Source: Lysobacterales bacterium (lineage in GTDB: Bacteria > Pseudomonadota > Gammaproteobacteria > Xanthomonadales > Ahniellaceae). From it: 64,000 nt of DNA. Made by a program: the position numbers and the translations under genes. Each line of letters starts with the position of its first letter. Position 1 is the first letter of the stretch. A model generated the notes under the pieces. That model did not search any database. It was not told the DNA's origin and saw only the letters and a program-made list of their open reading frames with translations. Shown piece after piece: positions 7,466 through 19,406 of this stretch. The stretch spans positions 1 to 64,000 of the forward strand of contig JADJCM010000001.1 in NCBI GenBank assembly GCA_016703225.1, written 5' to 3'.

Positions 7466-10334
7466 GCCGTTCGCCCTCGCCGGCCACGTTGCTCACGCAG
7501 CGACCGCACAGCTCCGAATGATCGGGTTCGCAGCCGACATCGCTGCGGTGGTGCCAGCAGCGCACGCACTTGCCGGCGCTCGTCGGCGTCACCACCACTT
7601 TCGCCACGGCCGAACCGAAGGTCGCGGCGATTGCGTCGGCGGGTGCTGCGTCGAGCGCATCTACGCGCACCTCCGAGGTGATGAAGAAGAAGCGCAGCTC
7701 GGCGCGGCAGGCATCGAGGCGCGCGATCGATGTCGCATCAAGATGGAGATCGACCTCGGCCTCGAGCGAGCCGCCGATCTTCTTCTCGTTGCGCAGCTCC
7801 TCGATGCGCTTCAGGGCCGCACCACGCAATGCGGTCAAGTCCGCGATCAACGCACTCTCCTCGGCCGTCACCGAAAGCCCCGCGAACAGCGGCTCGATCT
7901 CGGCGAAGGTCGAGAAGAACACCGAGTCGTGCTTGCGCGCCGGCATCAGCGCCCAGATTTCCTCGGCGGTGAAACTGCTGATCGGCGCCAGCGCCCGCAC
8001 CAGCACTTCGAGCGCGGCATGCATCGCCGTCTGCGCCGAACGTCGTGCCGGGGCCGCTTCCTGCATCGTGTACAGACGATCCTTGGTCATGTCGAGATAG
8101 GCCGCGCCCATGTCCACGGTGCAGAAGCGCATCAATTCCTGCACCAGCGTGGCGAACTCGCACAGATCGCGACTACTGTCGGCAGGCGCGCGCGCATCCG
8201 GCCCGAACACGCGCTGCGCGAGCTTCAGCACGCGCTCGGCCTGGCTCATGGCATGGCGGTCGAGCAGCAACAGGTTCGCCACCGGCACGCGATCGGCGTC
8301 CGGATTGAAGCCGTGCAAATTGCCGAGCAGGAAGCGCGCGGTATTGCGGATGCGCCGGTAGCTGTCGCCGACGCGCTTCAGGATCTCGTCGCCGCAGGTC
8401 ATCTCGTTGCGATAGTCGGTCGATGCAACCCACAGCCGCAGCACATCGGCGCCCATGGCGTTGATCACCTTCTGCGGCGCAACGACATTGCCGAGCGACT
8501 TCGACATCTTGCGGCCCTGCGCATCGACGGTGAAACCGTGCGTCAGCACCGTCGTGTACGGCGCGCGGCCATGCATCGCGACCGAGGTCAGCAGCGCCGA
8601 ATGGAACCAGCCGCGGTGCTGGTCGGAACCTTCGAGATACATCGTGCCGACACGATCTCCCTTCAGCTCTTCACGCGAATCGAGCACGCCGGCATGGGTG
8701 ACGCCGGAGTCGAACCAGACATCGAGGATGTCGGTGACCTTGTCGTAACGCGCGGCGTCGGCACCGATCAGGGTCGCGGCATCGAGCTCGTACCAGGCAT
8801 CGACGCCATCGCGTTCGACGATGTCGGCGACCCGACCGAGCAGCGCAACCGTATCCGGGTGCGGCACCTGGGTTTCCTTGTCGATGAACAGCGCGATCGG
8901 CACGCCCCAGGTGCGCTGGCGCGAGATGCACCAGTCGGGACGGTTCGCGATCATGCCGGTGATGCGTTCCTGGCCCCAGTCCGGCAGCCACTGCACTTGC
9001 TGGATCGACGCCAGCGACTGCGCACGCAGGCCGGCCTGGTCCATGGCGATGAACCACTGCGGCGTCGCGCGGAACGCGACCGGCGTCTTGTGCCGCCAGC
9101 AGTGCGGATAGCTGTGTTCGAGCTTGCCCGACGCAAGCAGCACGCCGCGTTCGCGCAGCAACTCGATGATCACGTCGTTCGCCTTCCAGACGAACATGCC
9201 TTCGACGAACTCGGTGCCGCTCACGAACACGCCATTGCCGCCGACCGGATTCAGTACCTCGAGACCGTACTTCTGGCCAACCACGAAGTCTTCCTGGCCA
9301 TGGCCGGGCGCCGTGTGCACGGCGCCGGTACCGGCGTCGGCGGTGACGTGATCACCGAGGATCACTGGCACGTGACGCGAGGAAATGAATGGATGTCGCA
9401 GCCTGACGTGCTCGAGCTCGGCACCTTTCGCGCGACCGAGCACGGTCATTGCCTCGACACCGGCGCGCTGCAGCACATCGGCCGCGAGCGCCTCGGCCAG
9501 CACCAGCAGCACGCGCCTGCCGCCGCGCGGCGGTCCCTCGACCAGCACGTAGTCGAACTCCGCATTCAGTGAGACGGCCATGCTCGCCGGCAGTGTCCAC
9601 GGCGTCGTCGTCCAGATCGGCACGGCCACGATCGAATCACCTTGTTGCACACCGAAACGCGCGGCCAAGGCATCCGCGTCGAGCGCGTCGTAGGCAACGT
9701 CGATCTGCGGCGAAACCTTGTCGGCGTATTCGATCTCGGCCTCGGCCAAGGCCGAGCCACAGTCGAAGCACCAGTGGACTGGTTTGGCGCCACGCGCGAG
9801 GTGGCCGTTGGCGACGATCTTCGCCAGTGCACGCAATTCGTCGGCCTCGAACTTGAAGTCCATGGTGCGATAGGGCTGCTCCCAGTAGCCGAGCACGCCG
9901 AGGCGCTTGAAGTCGGCGCGCTGGCTGTCGATCTGCTTGGCCGCATACTCGCGGCACTTCGCGCGGAAGCTGCGGGCATCGACCTTGACGCCGACCTTGC
10001 CGATGTCCTTCTCGACCACGAGTTCGATCGGCAGGCCATGGCAGTCCCAGCCCGGCACGTAGGGCGAACGGAAGCCGCTGAGCAGCTTGCCCTTGACGAC
10101 GATGTCCTTCAGCGTCTTGTTCACGGCATGGCCGATATGGATCTCGCCATTGGCGTAGGGCGGGCCGTCGTGCAACACGTAGCTCGGACGCGACGCCGTG
10201 TGCGCCTGCAGTCGCGCGTGCAGCTGCGACGCATCCCAATGCGCCAGCGCCTGCGGTTCGCGCGTCGGCAAGTCGCCCTTCATCGCGAACTTGGTGTCCG
10301 GCAGGTGGATCGTGTTCTTGTAGTCGATGCTCAC
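7452..10334 (-). CDS. ileS: Isoleucyl-tRNA synthetase
   Basis: A 960-residue class I aminoacyl-tRNA synthetase of normal bacterial length. HIGH is at residues 66-69 and KMSKS at 609-613 (GRKMSKSLGN). A large CP1 editing domain lies between them, and a C-terminal zinc finger has paired cysteines (CVRCWHH…CGRC). Initiation is at GTG 10334, inside a GTGA overlap with the ribF stop. The order ribF-ileS-lspA-ispH matches the conserved gammaproteobacterial cluster. Confidence 0.97.
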   Translation of the reverse strand: MSIDYKNTIHLPDTKFAMKGDLPTREPQALAHWDASQLHARLQAHTASRPSYVLHDGPPYANGEIHIGHAVNKTLKDIVVKGKLLSGFRSPYVPGWDCHGLPIELVVEKDIGKVGVKVDARSFRAKCREYAAKQIDSQRADFKRLGVLGYWEQPYRTMDFKFEADELRALAKIVANGHLARGAKPVHWCFDCGSALAEAEIEYADKVSPQIDVAYDALDADALAARFGVQQGDSIVAVPIWTTTPWTLPASMAVSLNAEFDYVLVEGPPRGGRRVLLVLAEALAADVLQRAGVEAMTVLGRAKGAELEHVRLRHPFISSRHVPVILGDHVTADAGTGAVHTAPGHGQEDFVVGQKYGLEVLNPVGGNGVFVSGTEFVEGMFVWKANDVIIELLRERGVLLASGKLEHSYPHCWRHKTPVAFRATPQWFIAMDQAGLRAQSLASIQQVQWLPDWGQERITGMIANRPDWCISRQRTWGVPIALFIDKETQVPHPDTVALLGRVADIVERDGVDAWYELDAATLIGADAARYDKVTDILDVWFDSGVTHAGVLDSREELKGDRVGTMYLEGSDQHRGWFHSALLTSVAMHGRAPYTTVLTHGFTVDAQGRKMSKSLGNVVAPQKVINAMGADVLRLWVASTDYRNEMTCGDEILKRVGDSYRRIRNTARFLLGNLHGFNPDADRVPVANLLLLDRHAMSQAERVLKLAQRVFGPDARAPADSSRDLCEFATLVQELMRFCTVDMGAAYLDMTKDRLYTMQEAAPARRSAQTAMHAALEVLVRALAPISSFTAEEIWALMPARKHDSVFFSTFAEIEPLFAGLSVTAEESALIADLTALRGAALKRIEELRNEKKIGGSLEAEVDLHLDATSIARLDACRAELRFFFITSEVRVDALDAAPADAIAATFGSAVAKVVVTPTSAGKCVRCWHHRSDVGCEPDHSELCGRCVSNVAGEGERRDWF

Positions 10335-11287
10335 GCGGGCTCCCGCTGATTCGTCGTGGATTCGGAAAGGATGCGGCGCGCCTCGATGGCATCGAGGTGC
10401 ATGCGCGCGGTCAGGTCATCGAGGTTGGCGAAGCGTTCCTCGTCGCGGATTTTGGCAACGAAGTCGACCCGCAGGCGCCGCCCGTAGAGATCGCCGTCGA
10501 AGTCGAACAGATGTGCTTCGAGCAGAAGCTCGCGGCCATTCACGGTCGGGCGCGTGCCGAGGCTGGCCACCGACGGCCAGTGCCGCATGCCGGCACCGGT
10601 CACGCGCACCGCGTAGATGCCGTGCACCGGCGGCAGACGTTCGCCCAGTGGAATGTTCGCGGTCGGGTAGCCAAGCGTGCGTCCGAGCTTCTGGCCGTGG
10701 ATGACGCGGCCACTGATCGCGAAGTCGCGCCCGAGCAGGCGCCGCGCCAGGGCATGATCACCAGCGAGCAGGGCGGCGCGCACGCGCGTGCTCGACACGC
10801 GCTCGCCATCGACCAGCACCGGTTCGATCGGGTGGGCGCTGAAGCCGAGTTCCGCGCCCATGTCGCGCAGCATCGCCAGATCGCCGCGACGCGCATGACC
10901 GAAGCGGAAATCGGGCCCAATCCAGACCTCGCGCGCACCCAGCCGCTCGACCAGCACGCGCTGCACGAACTCCTCGGCCGCGGTATTCGCCAGGGCCTGG
11001 TTGAAGCGCAACAGCCCGAGCCGGTCGATGCCGAGCGCGTGCGTCAACTTCACCTTCTCGCGCACCGTGCTCAAGCGCAGCAGCGGACCACCGCGCCCGA
11101 AGAACTCGCGCGGCAAGGGCTCGAACCCGAGCAGCACTGCCTCGCAGTCCAGTTCACGCGCCCGCGCCAACGCACGCCCGATCAGGGCCTGGTGACCCCG
11201 ATGCAAACCGTCGAACGCGCCGATGGCGATGACTGCGCCACGCGGGCAAAGGCGCGGCCCGCGCGTATCGCGAAACAGGAAGCTCAT
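10331..11287 (-). CDS. ribF: Bifunctional riboflavin kinase / FAD synthetase
   Basis: A 318-residue enzyme that converts riboflavin to FMN and then FAD. The N-terminal nucleotidyltransferase domain has GAFDGLHRGHQALI and the signature around SSTRVRAALLAGD. The C-terminal flavokinase domain has GRTLGYPTANI and the catalytic VNGRELLLEAHLFDFDGDLYG region. ATG at 11287 was chosen because the upstream extension is low-complexity REP-like DNA. It is the first gene of the ribF-ileS-lspA-ispH run. Confidence 0.95.
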   Translation of the reverse strand: MSFLFRDTRGPRLCPRGAVIAIGAFDGLHRGHQALIGRALARARELDCEAVLLGFEPLPREFFGRGGPLLRLSTVREKVKLTHALGIDRLGLLRFNQALANTAAEEFVQRVLVERLGAREVWIGPDFRFGHARRGDLAMLRDMGAELGFSAHPIEPVLVDGERVSSTRVRAALLAGDHALARRLLGRDFAISGRVIHGQKLGRTLGYPTANIPLGERLPPVHGIYAVRVTGAGMRHWPSVASLGTRPTVNGRELLLEAHLFDFDGDLYGRRLRVDFVAKIRDEERFANLDDLTARMHLDAIEARRILSESTTNQREPA

Positions 11288-11427
11288 GGAACGGCGGAGT
11301 ATAGCGGCGGATCGACCGGAATCCCGGGCGCGGCATTGTGGCGATCCCGAGCCAGAGCATCGCGGCTGCCGCCGCTCCCACTGGGGCTCCATGGGGGGGA
11401 TGGTTAGAAAATGAGTGGAAGCAAGAG

Positions 11428-11508
11428 ATCGCGGCTTGGAAGCCGCTCCCACTGTCGCCCTTCAAGCGTTGTTCGGAGAAAAAGTGGGCGCGGCTTCCAA
11501 GCCGCGAT
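11428..11508. repeat. Inverted REP-like pair in the murJ-ribF gap
   Basis: A 26-base sequence at 11428-11453 (ATCGCGGCTTGGAAGCCGCT…) recurs inverted at 11483-11508 with one mismatch, separated by 29 bases. Each arm is itself palindromic around GGCTTNNAAGCC, the pattern of Lysobacterales REP elements. A further related copy lies near 11370-11390. The pair sits upstream of ribF, where it could fold in RNA or act as a bidirectional terminator. Confidence 0.65.
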
Positions 11509-11631
11509 GACTGACAGTTGCGCCCACATCCCAAGCCCGAAGCCACAACGAAACGATGTCGAAGCGGCGGAAGCTGCGATGCAGCGCGGAAACTGCCAGC
11601 CGGGATCCCGCAGATGCCGTTGCTCGCAGGC

Positions 11632-11715
11632 TCAGGCCGCGCGGAAGCGCAGCGCGATGATGGCGACCAGCACGGCGAGCATGACGACGATCATTGAACT
11701 TGCTTCGTTGCGCAT
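11632..11715 (-). CDS. Putative 27-residue single-span membrane microprotein
   Basis: A short frame with ATG at 11715 and TGA at 11632. An AGGAG Shine-Dalgarno lies eight bases upstream (11724-11728). The predicted peptide is almost entirely one hydrophobic helix (MIVVMLAVLVAIIALRF) flanked by a short polar N-terminus and a basic C-terminus (RFRAA). That composition and the good RBS favour a real small inner-membrane peptide. It occupies the otherwise gene-free space between murJ and ribF. No homologue is recognised and chance cannot be excluded. Confidence 0.4.
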   Translation of the reverse strand: MRNEASSMIVVMLAVLVAIIALRFRAA

Positions 11716-11854
11716 GGGGCGTTCTCCTGTGCTCAGCATCGTAGAACCGCGTCACGGGCAAACTGATGGCGAGCATGAGCCGCGCTGATGGCGGGACAAC
11801 AGACCGACGGCGGAGACATCCCGTGTTCAGAAAGCGCGATCGAGGGATTCGCGT

Positions 11855-13408
11855 TCAGCCGCGATCCCGCAAATGCCGCGGCCGCAGGCCGAGGGCCAGC
11901 AGGACCAGCCCGTAGGCGCTGGCACCGGCGGCAATCGCAGTGAGCAGCCAGAGGATGCGCGCCTGCCAGTGCAGCAGCGACCAGTCGCCAATGAAGGCGC
12001 GCAGCGCAAGCAAGGTCGCGACCATGGTCAGGCCGGCGACGATCAGCTTGGACAGGTATGCCGGCCAGCCGGGCTGCGCGGCGAACAGTTGCTGGCGGCG
12101 CAATGCGATGAAGAGCCACAGCGCGTTGACGATGCCGGCGAGGCCGGTCGCGAGCGCAATACCGGCGTGGCCACCGAGGGTGTGGTTCAGCGCCAGCGGC
12201 GTGACGATCGCGAGCGTCAGACCGACGTTGCTGGCCACCGTCCACAAGGCCGCGTGCATCGGCGTCTTCGTATCCTGGCGCGCATAGAACGCCGGCAGCA
12301 GCACCTTGCTGGCCATGAACGCGGGCACGCCGATGCTCATCGCGATCAAGCTCCAGGCCGCCATCTGGGTGTCGTGCGCGGTGAAGCGGCCGTAGTTGTA
12401 GACCGTCGCCGTGATCGGCTCGGCAAGGAACATCAGCCCGAGCCCGGCGGGCCAACCGACCAGCAGGACCAGGCGCAGTCCCCAGTCCAGCGAATGCGAA
12501 TAACCATCGTGGTCCTGCGCGGCAAAACGACGCGCCAGGTGCGGCAGGATCACGGTGCCGATCGCGACCCCGAACAGGCCGAGCGGAAACTCGATCAGCC
12601 GGTCCGAGTAATACAGCCAGTCCTGCGATCCATCGGCGAGCAGGGACGCAAACACGGTGCCGACGAGCAGGTTCACCTGCGCCACCGAAGACGAGAACAG
12701 CGTCGGGAGCATCAGCTTGCCGACACGGCGCACCTCGGCGTGATGGAAGCCGAGCTTGAAGCGCGGCCGCAGCCCAAGCCTGATCAAGGCCGGCCACAAC
12801 AAGGCCAATTGCAGAAAACCGGCAACCAGCACACCCCAGGCCAGGGCTTTCGGCGGCACCGCCATCTGCGGCGCCAGCAACAGCATCGCCGCGATCACGG
12901 TGATGTTGTGCAGCACCGGCGTGAACGCGGCCAATCCGAACTTGCCGTAGCTGTTCAGCACCGACGCGCACAACGCCATCAGCGAAATGAAGATCAGGTA
13001 GGGAAAGGTGATGCGCAGCATCTCGGCGGTGAGCGCGAACTTCTCCGGCTCGTCGAGCGCGCCCGGGGTGAACACGGTCGCGATCAGCGGTGCCGCCAGC
13101 ACGCCGATGCCGGCGACCACGAACACCACCGCCGCCAGCGACCCGGCCATGTGATCGATGAAGTCGCGCAGCCGCTCGCGGTCGCCGCTCTCGCGGATCT
13201 CGTTCAGCACCGGCACGAAGGCCATCTGCATCGAGCCTTCGGCGAAGATCCGGCGCAGGAAATTCGGGATCCGGTAGGCGACGATGAACGCGCTCATCGC
13301 TCCGCCGGTGCCAAACAGGGTGGCCTGAAGCATGTCGCGGGCGAAGCCGGCGATGCGCGACAAGAACGTCATCGCCGAGAACACCAGGGTCGAGCGCAAG
13401 AGCTTCAT
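11855..13408 (-). CDS. murJ: Lipid II flippase MurJ (MviN)
   Basis: A 517-residue polytopic membrane protein of the MOP superfamily that flips lipid II to the periplasm for peptidoglycan synthesis. It starts MKLLRSTLVFSAMTFLSRI with the typical SRIAGFARD motif, has about 14 hydrophobic spans, and shows conserved family segments such as YSDRLIEFPLGLFGVAIGTVILPHL and FYARQDTKTP. The start at 13408 gives the standard MviN N-terminus. It is divergent from rpsT, the usual gammaproteobacterial neighbour. Confidence 0.96.
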   Translation of the reverse strand: MKLLRSTLVFSAMTFLSRIAGFARDMLQATLFGTGGAMSAFIVAYRIPNFLRRIFAEGSMQMAFVPVLNEIRESGDRERLRDFIDHMAGSLAAVVFVVAGIGVLAAPLIATVFTPGALDEPEKFALTAEMLRITFPYLIFISLMALCASVLNSYGKFGLAAFTPVLHNITVIAAMLLLAPQMAVPPKALAWGVLVAGFLQLALLWPALIRLGLRPRFKLGFHHAEVRRVGKLMLPTLFSSSVAQVNLLVGTVFASLLADGSQDWLYYSDRLIEFPLGLFGVAIGTVILPHLARRFAAQDHDGYSHSLDWGLRLVLLVGWPAGLGLMFLAEPITATVYNYGRFTAHDTQMAAWSLIAMSIGVPAFMASKVLLPAFYARQDTKTPMHAALWTVASNVGLTLAIVTPLALNHTLGGHAGIALATGLAGIVNALWLFIALRRQQLFAAQPGWPAYLSKLIVAGLTMVATLLALRAFIGDWSLLHWQARILWLLTAIAAGASAYGLVLLALGLRPRHLRDRG

Positions 13409-13500
13409 GAACCGCCCCCCGGCCGGGCGCATTGACTCCGGAAGGCGATGCCCGGATAATTCGCGCCCTTTTTCACCCCCCCGAATCCCGGAGTCCAGCT

Positions 13501-13764
13501 GTGGCCAATATCAAGTCCGCGAAGAAGCGCGCGGTTCAGGCGGAAAAGCACCGCCTGCACAACAACAGTCAGCGTTCGCAGATGCGTACGGCCGTGAAAA
13601 ACGTGCTGAAGCTGATCGAGACCGGCAACAAGACCGGCGCCGAAACCGCATTCAAGACCGCGGAATCGCTGCTCGACCGGTTCGCCGGTCGTGGTCAGAT
13701 CCACAAGAACAAGGCCTCGCGCCACAAGAGCCGCATCACGGCCCGCATCCGCGCGATGGCATGA
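13501..13764 (+). CDS. rpsT: 30S ribosomal protein S20
   Basis: An 87-residue, very basic protein beginning MANIKSAKKRAVQAEKHR and ending in the SRITARIRAMA helix, as in bacterial S20. It binds the 5' and 3' minor domains of 16S rRNA. The GTG at 13501 is the start; a non-AUG start is common for rpsT and is linked to its autoregulation in E. coli. It is monocistronic, closed by a strong terminator at 13793-13819. Confidence 0.97.
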   Translation: MANIKSAKKRAVQAEKHRLHNNSQRSQMRTAVKNVLKLIETGNKTGAETAFKTAESLLDRFAGRGQIHKNKASRHKSRITARIRAMA

Positions 13765-13792
13765 GACGAAGCTGCCCTGCTTCGTGTTGACG

Positions 13793-13819
13793 AAAAAGCC
13801 GGCGCAAGCCGGCTTTTTT
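13793..13819 (+). terminator. rpsT intrinsic terminator
   Basis: GCCGGC-GCAA-GCCGGC forms a six-pair stem with a tetraloop, preceded by five A and followed by six T. It can therefore terminate in both directions. It lies 28 bases after the rpsT stop. Confidence 0.9.
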
Positions 13820-13873
13820 GTATGGTGAATCCAGCGCTGCGGGGCATCCATGCTCTCGTGGGCTCGAAATTTG

Positions 13874-13946
13874 CTTTTGTGGGTGCGAAATTTTTTCGCA
13901 CGCTCTTGCTGGAAAAGCGTGCAAAAAAATTTCGCACCCACAAGAG
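13874..13946. repeat. Long imperfect hairpin between rpsT and obgE
   Basis: Arms of 31 bases (13874-13904 and 13916-13946) match at 29 positions around an 11-base loop. The arms contain TGGGTGCGAAATTTTTT, an AT-rich core in a GC-rich genome. The hairpin lies beyond the rpsT terminator, in the gap between the convergent rpsT and obgE ends. It looks like a MITE or REP-type element; it has no coding capacity. Confidence 0.75.
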
Positions 13947-13973
13947 CCGCACGCGGCGCTCCTACGGGCACGG

Positions 13974-15020
13974 TCATGCGTTGGCGGCGTCGTCAGCCGC
14001 ATCACGTTTTTCGGCCTCGATGAAGGCCATCGCCTTCTTCGCTACCAAGTCGCAGCCCTCGCCGGTCGCTGCGGACACCGCGAACCACGGCTTGCGCGTC
14101 CAGCGCAGGCGCTTGAGCAGGTCCTTCACGCGCGCGTCGCGGTCTTCCTCGGCGATCAGATCGATCTTGTTGAACACCAGCCAGCGCGGACGCTTGGCCA
14201 GGTCGACGTCGAACTTCTTGAGTTCGCGCTCGATCGTCTTGACTTGCTCGACCGGGTCGATCGCCTCGTCCATCGGCGCGATGTCGACCACGTGCAGCAG
14301 CAGGCTGGTGCGCGAGACGTGTTTCAGGAACTGGATGCCGAGTCCGGCGCCTTCAGCCGCGCCCTCGATCACGCCGGGAATGTCGGCGATCACGAAACTG
14401 TGATCGCGGCTGATCGAGACCACGCCGAGGTTCGGATACAGCGTCGTGAACGGATAGTCTGCGACCTTCGGCGTCGCCGCCGACACCGCGCGAATGAACG
14501 TGGACTTGCCCGCATTCGGAAAGCCGAGCAAGCCGACATCGGCCAGCAGCTTGAGTTCGAGACGGATCTCGCGCTCGTCACCCGGTGTGCCCGGCTGCGC
14601 GCGCCGCGGCGAGCGGTTGGTCGAGGACTTGAACACCATGTTGCCGGCGCCGCCCTTGCCGCCCTGCGCGACCAGCGTGCGCTGGCCATGCCGGGTCAGG
14701 TCGGCGATGACTTCCTCGGTGTCGACATTCATGATCGCGGTGCCGGCCGGCACGCGGATCACGATGTCCTCGCCGGCCGCACCGGTCATCTGTCGGCCCA
14801 TGCCGTTCTCGCCGCGCTTGGCGCGGAACACGCGCTCGTGGCGGAAGTCGACCAGGGTGTTCAGGTTCTCGTCGGCCTGCACGATCACGCTGCCGCCTTC
14901 GCCGCCATTGCCGCCGTCGGGACCACCGAGCGGAATGAACTTCTCGCGCCGGAAGCTGACGCTGCCGTTGCCGCCGGCTCCGGCGATCACCTTGATCTCA
15001 GCTTCGTCGACGAATTTCAT
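13974..15020 (-). CDS. obgE: Obg-family GTPase ObgE/CgtA
   Basis: A 348-residue ribosome-associated GTPase in 50S maturation and stress control. The N-terminal Gly-rich OBG fold spans about residues 1-158 (AGAGGNGSVSFRREKFIPLGGPDGG). The G domain has the P-loop GFPNAGKST near residue 166, switch YPFTTLYPN, DIPGVIEGA and NKIDLI. The C-terminus is short, as in other gammaproteobacteria. It is third in the rplU-rpmA-obgE order, the near-universal arrangement. Confidence 0.97.
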   Translation of the reverse strand: MKFVDEAEIKVIAGAGGNGSVSFRREKFIPLGGPDGGNGGEGGSVIVQADENLNTLVDFRHERVFRAKRGENGMGRQMTGAAGEDIVIRVPAGTAIMNVDTEEVIADLTRHGQRTLVAQGGKGGAGNMVFKSSTNRSPRRAQPGTPGDEREIRLELKLLADVGLLGFPNAGKSTFIRAVSAATPKVADYPFTTLYPNLGVVSISRDHSFVIADIPGVIEGAAEGAGLGIQFLKHVSRTSLLLHVVDIAPMDEAIDPVEQVKTIERELKKFDVDLAKRPRWLVFNKIDLIAEEDRDARVKDLLKRLRWTRKPWFAVSAATGEGCDLVAKKAMAFIEAEKRDAADDAANA

Positions 15021-15055
15021 GGGCGGAGGATGCTTGATCGGACATGAAACTGAAA

Positions 15056-15080
15056 GGCCGCGAAACGGATTTTCGCGGCC
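15056..15080. other. Stem-loop in the rpmA-obgE spacer
   Basis: GGCCGCGAAA (15056-15065) pairs perfectly with TTTCGCGGCC (15071-15080) around a five-base loop. It lies just upstream of the obgE start and downstream of the rpmA terminator-like hairpin. It could act as an mRNA stabiliser or attenuator, reducing obgE expression relative to the ribosomal proteins. Confidence 0.5.
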
Positions 15081-15125
15081 TGGAAGATGGCGTCGTCACC
15101 GGGCTTCGGGTCCCAGAAACGGGAA

Positions 15126-15144
15126 AGCCCCGCAGCGCGGGGCT
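15126..15144 (-). terminator. Hairpin after rpmA (partial terminator)
   Basis: AGCCCCGC (15126-15133) pairs with GCGGGGCT (15137-15144) around a three-base loop. On the minus strand it is followed by TTTCCC. The short T-tract suggests partial termination between rpmA and obgE, which fits the lower expression needed for the GTPase. Confidence 0.6.
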
Positions 15145-15171
15145 CTCCGGTGAAGCGAATGGCGCCTTGCT

Positions 15172-15426
15172 TCAGCGAACGCTGACGGTGCGGCGACCGC
15201 CGTTCGGACCCTTGACGCTGAACTCGACCAAGCCGTCCGCGAGCGCGAACAGGGTGTGGTCGCGGCCGAGACCGACGTTCGTGCCGGGGTGATACTGGGT
15301 ACCGCGCTGACGCACGATGATGTTGCCGGCTTCCACCGCCTGGCCACCAAAGAGCTTGACGCCCAGGTACTTCGGATTGGAATCGCGGCCGTTCCGGGTG
15401 GAACCTACGCCTTTTTTCTGTGCCAT
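15172..15426 (-). CDS. rpmA: 50S ribosomal protein L27
   Basis: An 84-residue protein with the typical L27 N-terminus (MAQKKGVGSTRNGRDS). It continues through PKYLGVKLFGGQAV, IIVRQRGTQYHPG and the GRDHTLFAL core. The N-terminal tail reaches the peptidyl transferase centre. It lies 18 bases after rplU. Confidence 0.98.
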   Translation of the reverse strand: MAQKKGVGSTRNGRDSNPKYLGVKLFGGQAVEAGNIIVRQRGTQYHPGTNVGLGRDHTLFALADGLVEFSVKGPNGGRRTVSVR

Positions 15427-15444
15427 GGCTGCTCTCCTCGGCCC

Positions 15445-15756
15445 TTACTTGTGGATGCCAGTGATTTCGACTTCGGTGAAGTGCTGACGGTGACCCATCT
15501 GCTTGCGGAAGTGCTTGCGACGCCGGAACTTGACGATCCGGATCTTGTCGCCACGGCCATGCGACTTGATCGTCGCGCTGACCGACGCACCGGCCACGGT
15601 CGGCGTGCCGACGCTGATAGCGTCGCCGTCGCCGAGCAGGAGGACCTGGTCGAACTTCACCGAGGAACCGGCCTCGGCATCCAACTTCTCGATTCGCAGG
15701 ATTTCGCCCTGCATCACGCGGTACTGTTTACCGCCAGTGACAACAACTGCGTACAT
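15445..15756 (-). CDS. rplU: 50S ribosomal protein L21
   Basis: A 103-residue protein starting MYAVVVTGGKQYRVMQGE, with the C-terminal KFRRRKHFRKQMGHRQHFTEV signature that contacts 23S rRNA. The ATG at 15756 gives the family N-terminus; a longer frame upstream is not conserved. First gene of rplU-rpmA-obgE. The 15757-16029 gap holds the divergent promoters of this operon and uvrA; no motif was convincing enough to place. Confidence 0.97.
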   Translation of the reverse strand: MYAVVVTGGKQYRVMQGEILRIEKLDAEAGSSVKFDQVLLLGDGDAISVGTPTVAGASVSATIKSHGRGDKIRIVKFRRRKHFRKQMGHRQHFTEVEITGIHK

Positions 15757-16029
15757 GATGGCTTTGCCTCTGTAGTTATTTTGGCCACGGTCGCCGGACA
15801 CCTTGCTCCGCCGACCCGTTCCCTTGCGGACACGAAGTCCAAAAAGGGCGCGGAGCATAGCTGCAGCAAGGGTCAACGGTCAATGAATGGCCGGTCGGCC
15901 TCCGCGTGAACCGTCGCACTGCCCCCTCGCTGCGGCTGCAGGCGTGGGGCCGTGCGGCATGAACCTGTTTCACATGGAGCGCGCGCACCTGCCTGTTAGC
16001 CTTCGCGGCTCCCTGCAAGAGTCTGGGCG

Positions 16030-18909
<2,880 letters not shown>

Positions 18910-18913
<4 letters not shown>

Positions 18914-19326
18914 GCGAGCCCACGACGACGCCGAAACTGCTGGTGCGCGCCCCGGTGACGGTGCGCTGGGGCGACATGGACGCCTACGGCCACGTCAACA
19001 ACTCGGTCTATGCGACCTACGTCGAGGAAGCGCGCCTGCAGTGGTTCCGCAGCCTCGATGCCGACTGGATGGGCGAAGACGCCGCGCCGATCCTGGCGGC
19101 GCTGAACACGAACTTCCGCAGGCCGATCGAATGGCCGGCCGAGATCGTGGTCGAGATGTACGCCGGACGTGTCGGCCGCAGCTCGTTCACGGCGAGCTTC
19201 CGCATGCTCGACCGCGCCGCGCCTGAAGTGCTCTACGCCGAAGGCGACAGCGTGCTGGTCTGGATCGATCCGCGCAGCGGCAAGTCGATCGAACTGCCGG
19301 CACACCTGCGCGCGGCACTGGCCTGA
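18910..19326 (+). CDS. 4HBT-type acyl-CoA thioesterase
   Basis: A 138-residue single hot-dog-fold protein. The catalytic and binding segment RWGDMDAYGHVNNSVYATYVEEAR (read here in two parts, RWGDMDAYGHVNN and SVYATYVEEAR) is the YbgC/FadM-like signature. Such enzymes hydrolyse acyl-CoA thioesters; the chain length cannot be told. ATG 18910 overlaps the natural uvrA stop as ATGA, so the gene is translationally coupled. Because of the frameshift upstream it appears as a C-terminal fusion to UvrA in the raw sequence. That fusion is not considered real. Confidence 0.88.
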
Positions 19327-19406
19327 TTGCATCGGCGTGAATCCGGATTGCGCCGCGCTACGTTCTGTCTACCGACGCGCGGCCGACTTGGCCGCAGGGA
19401 GCGCTG

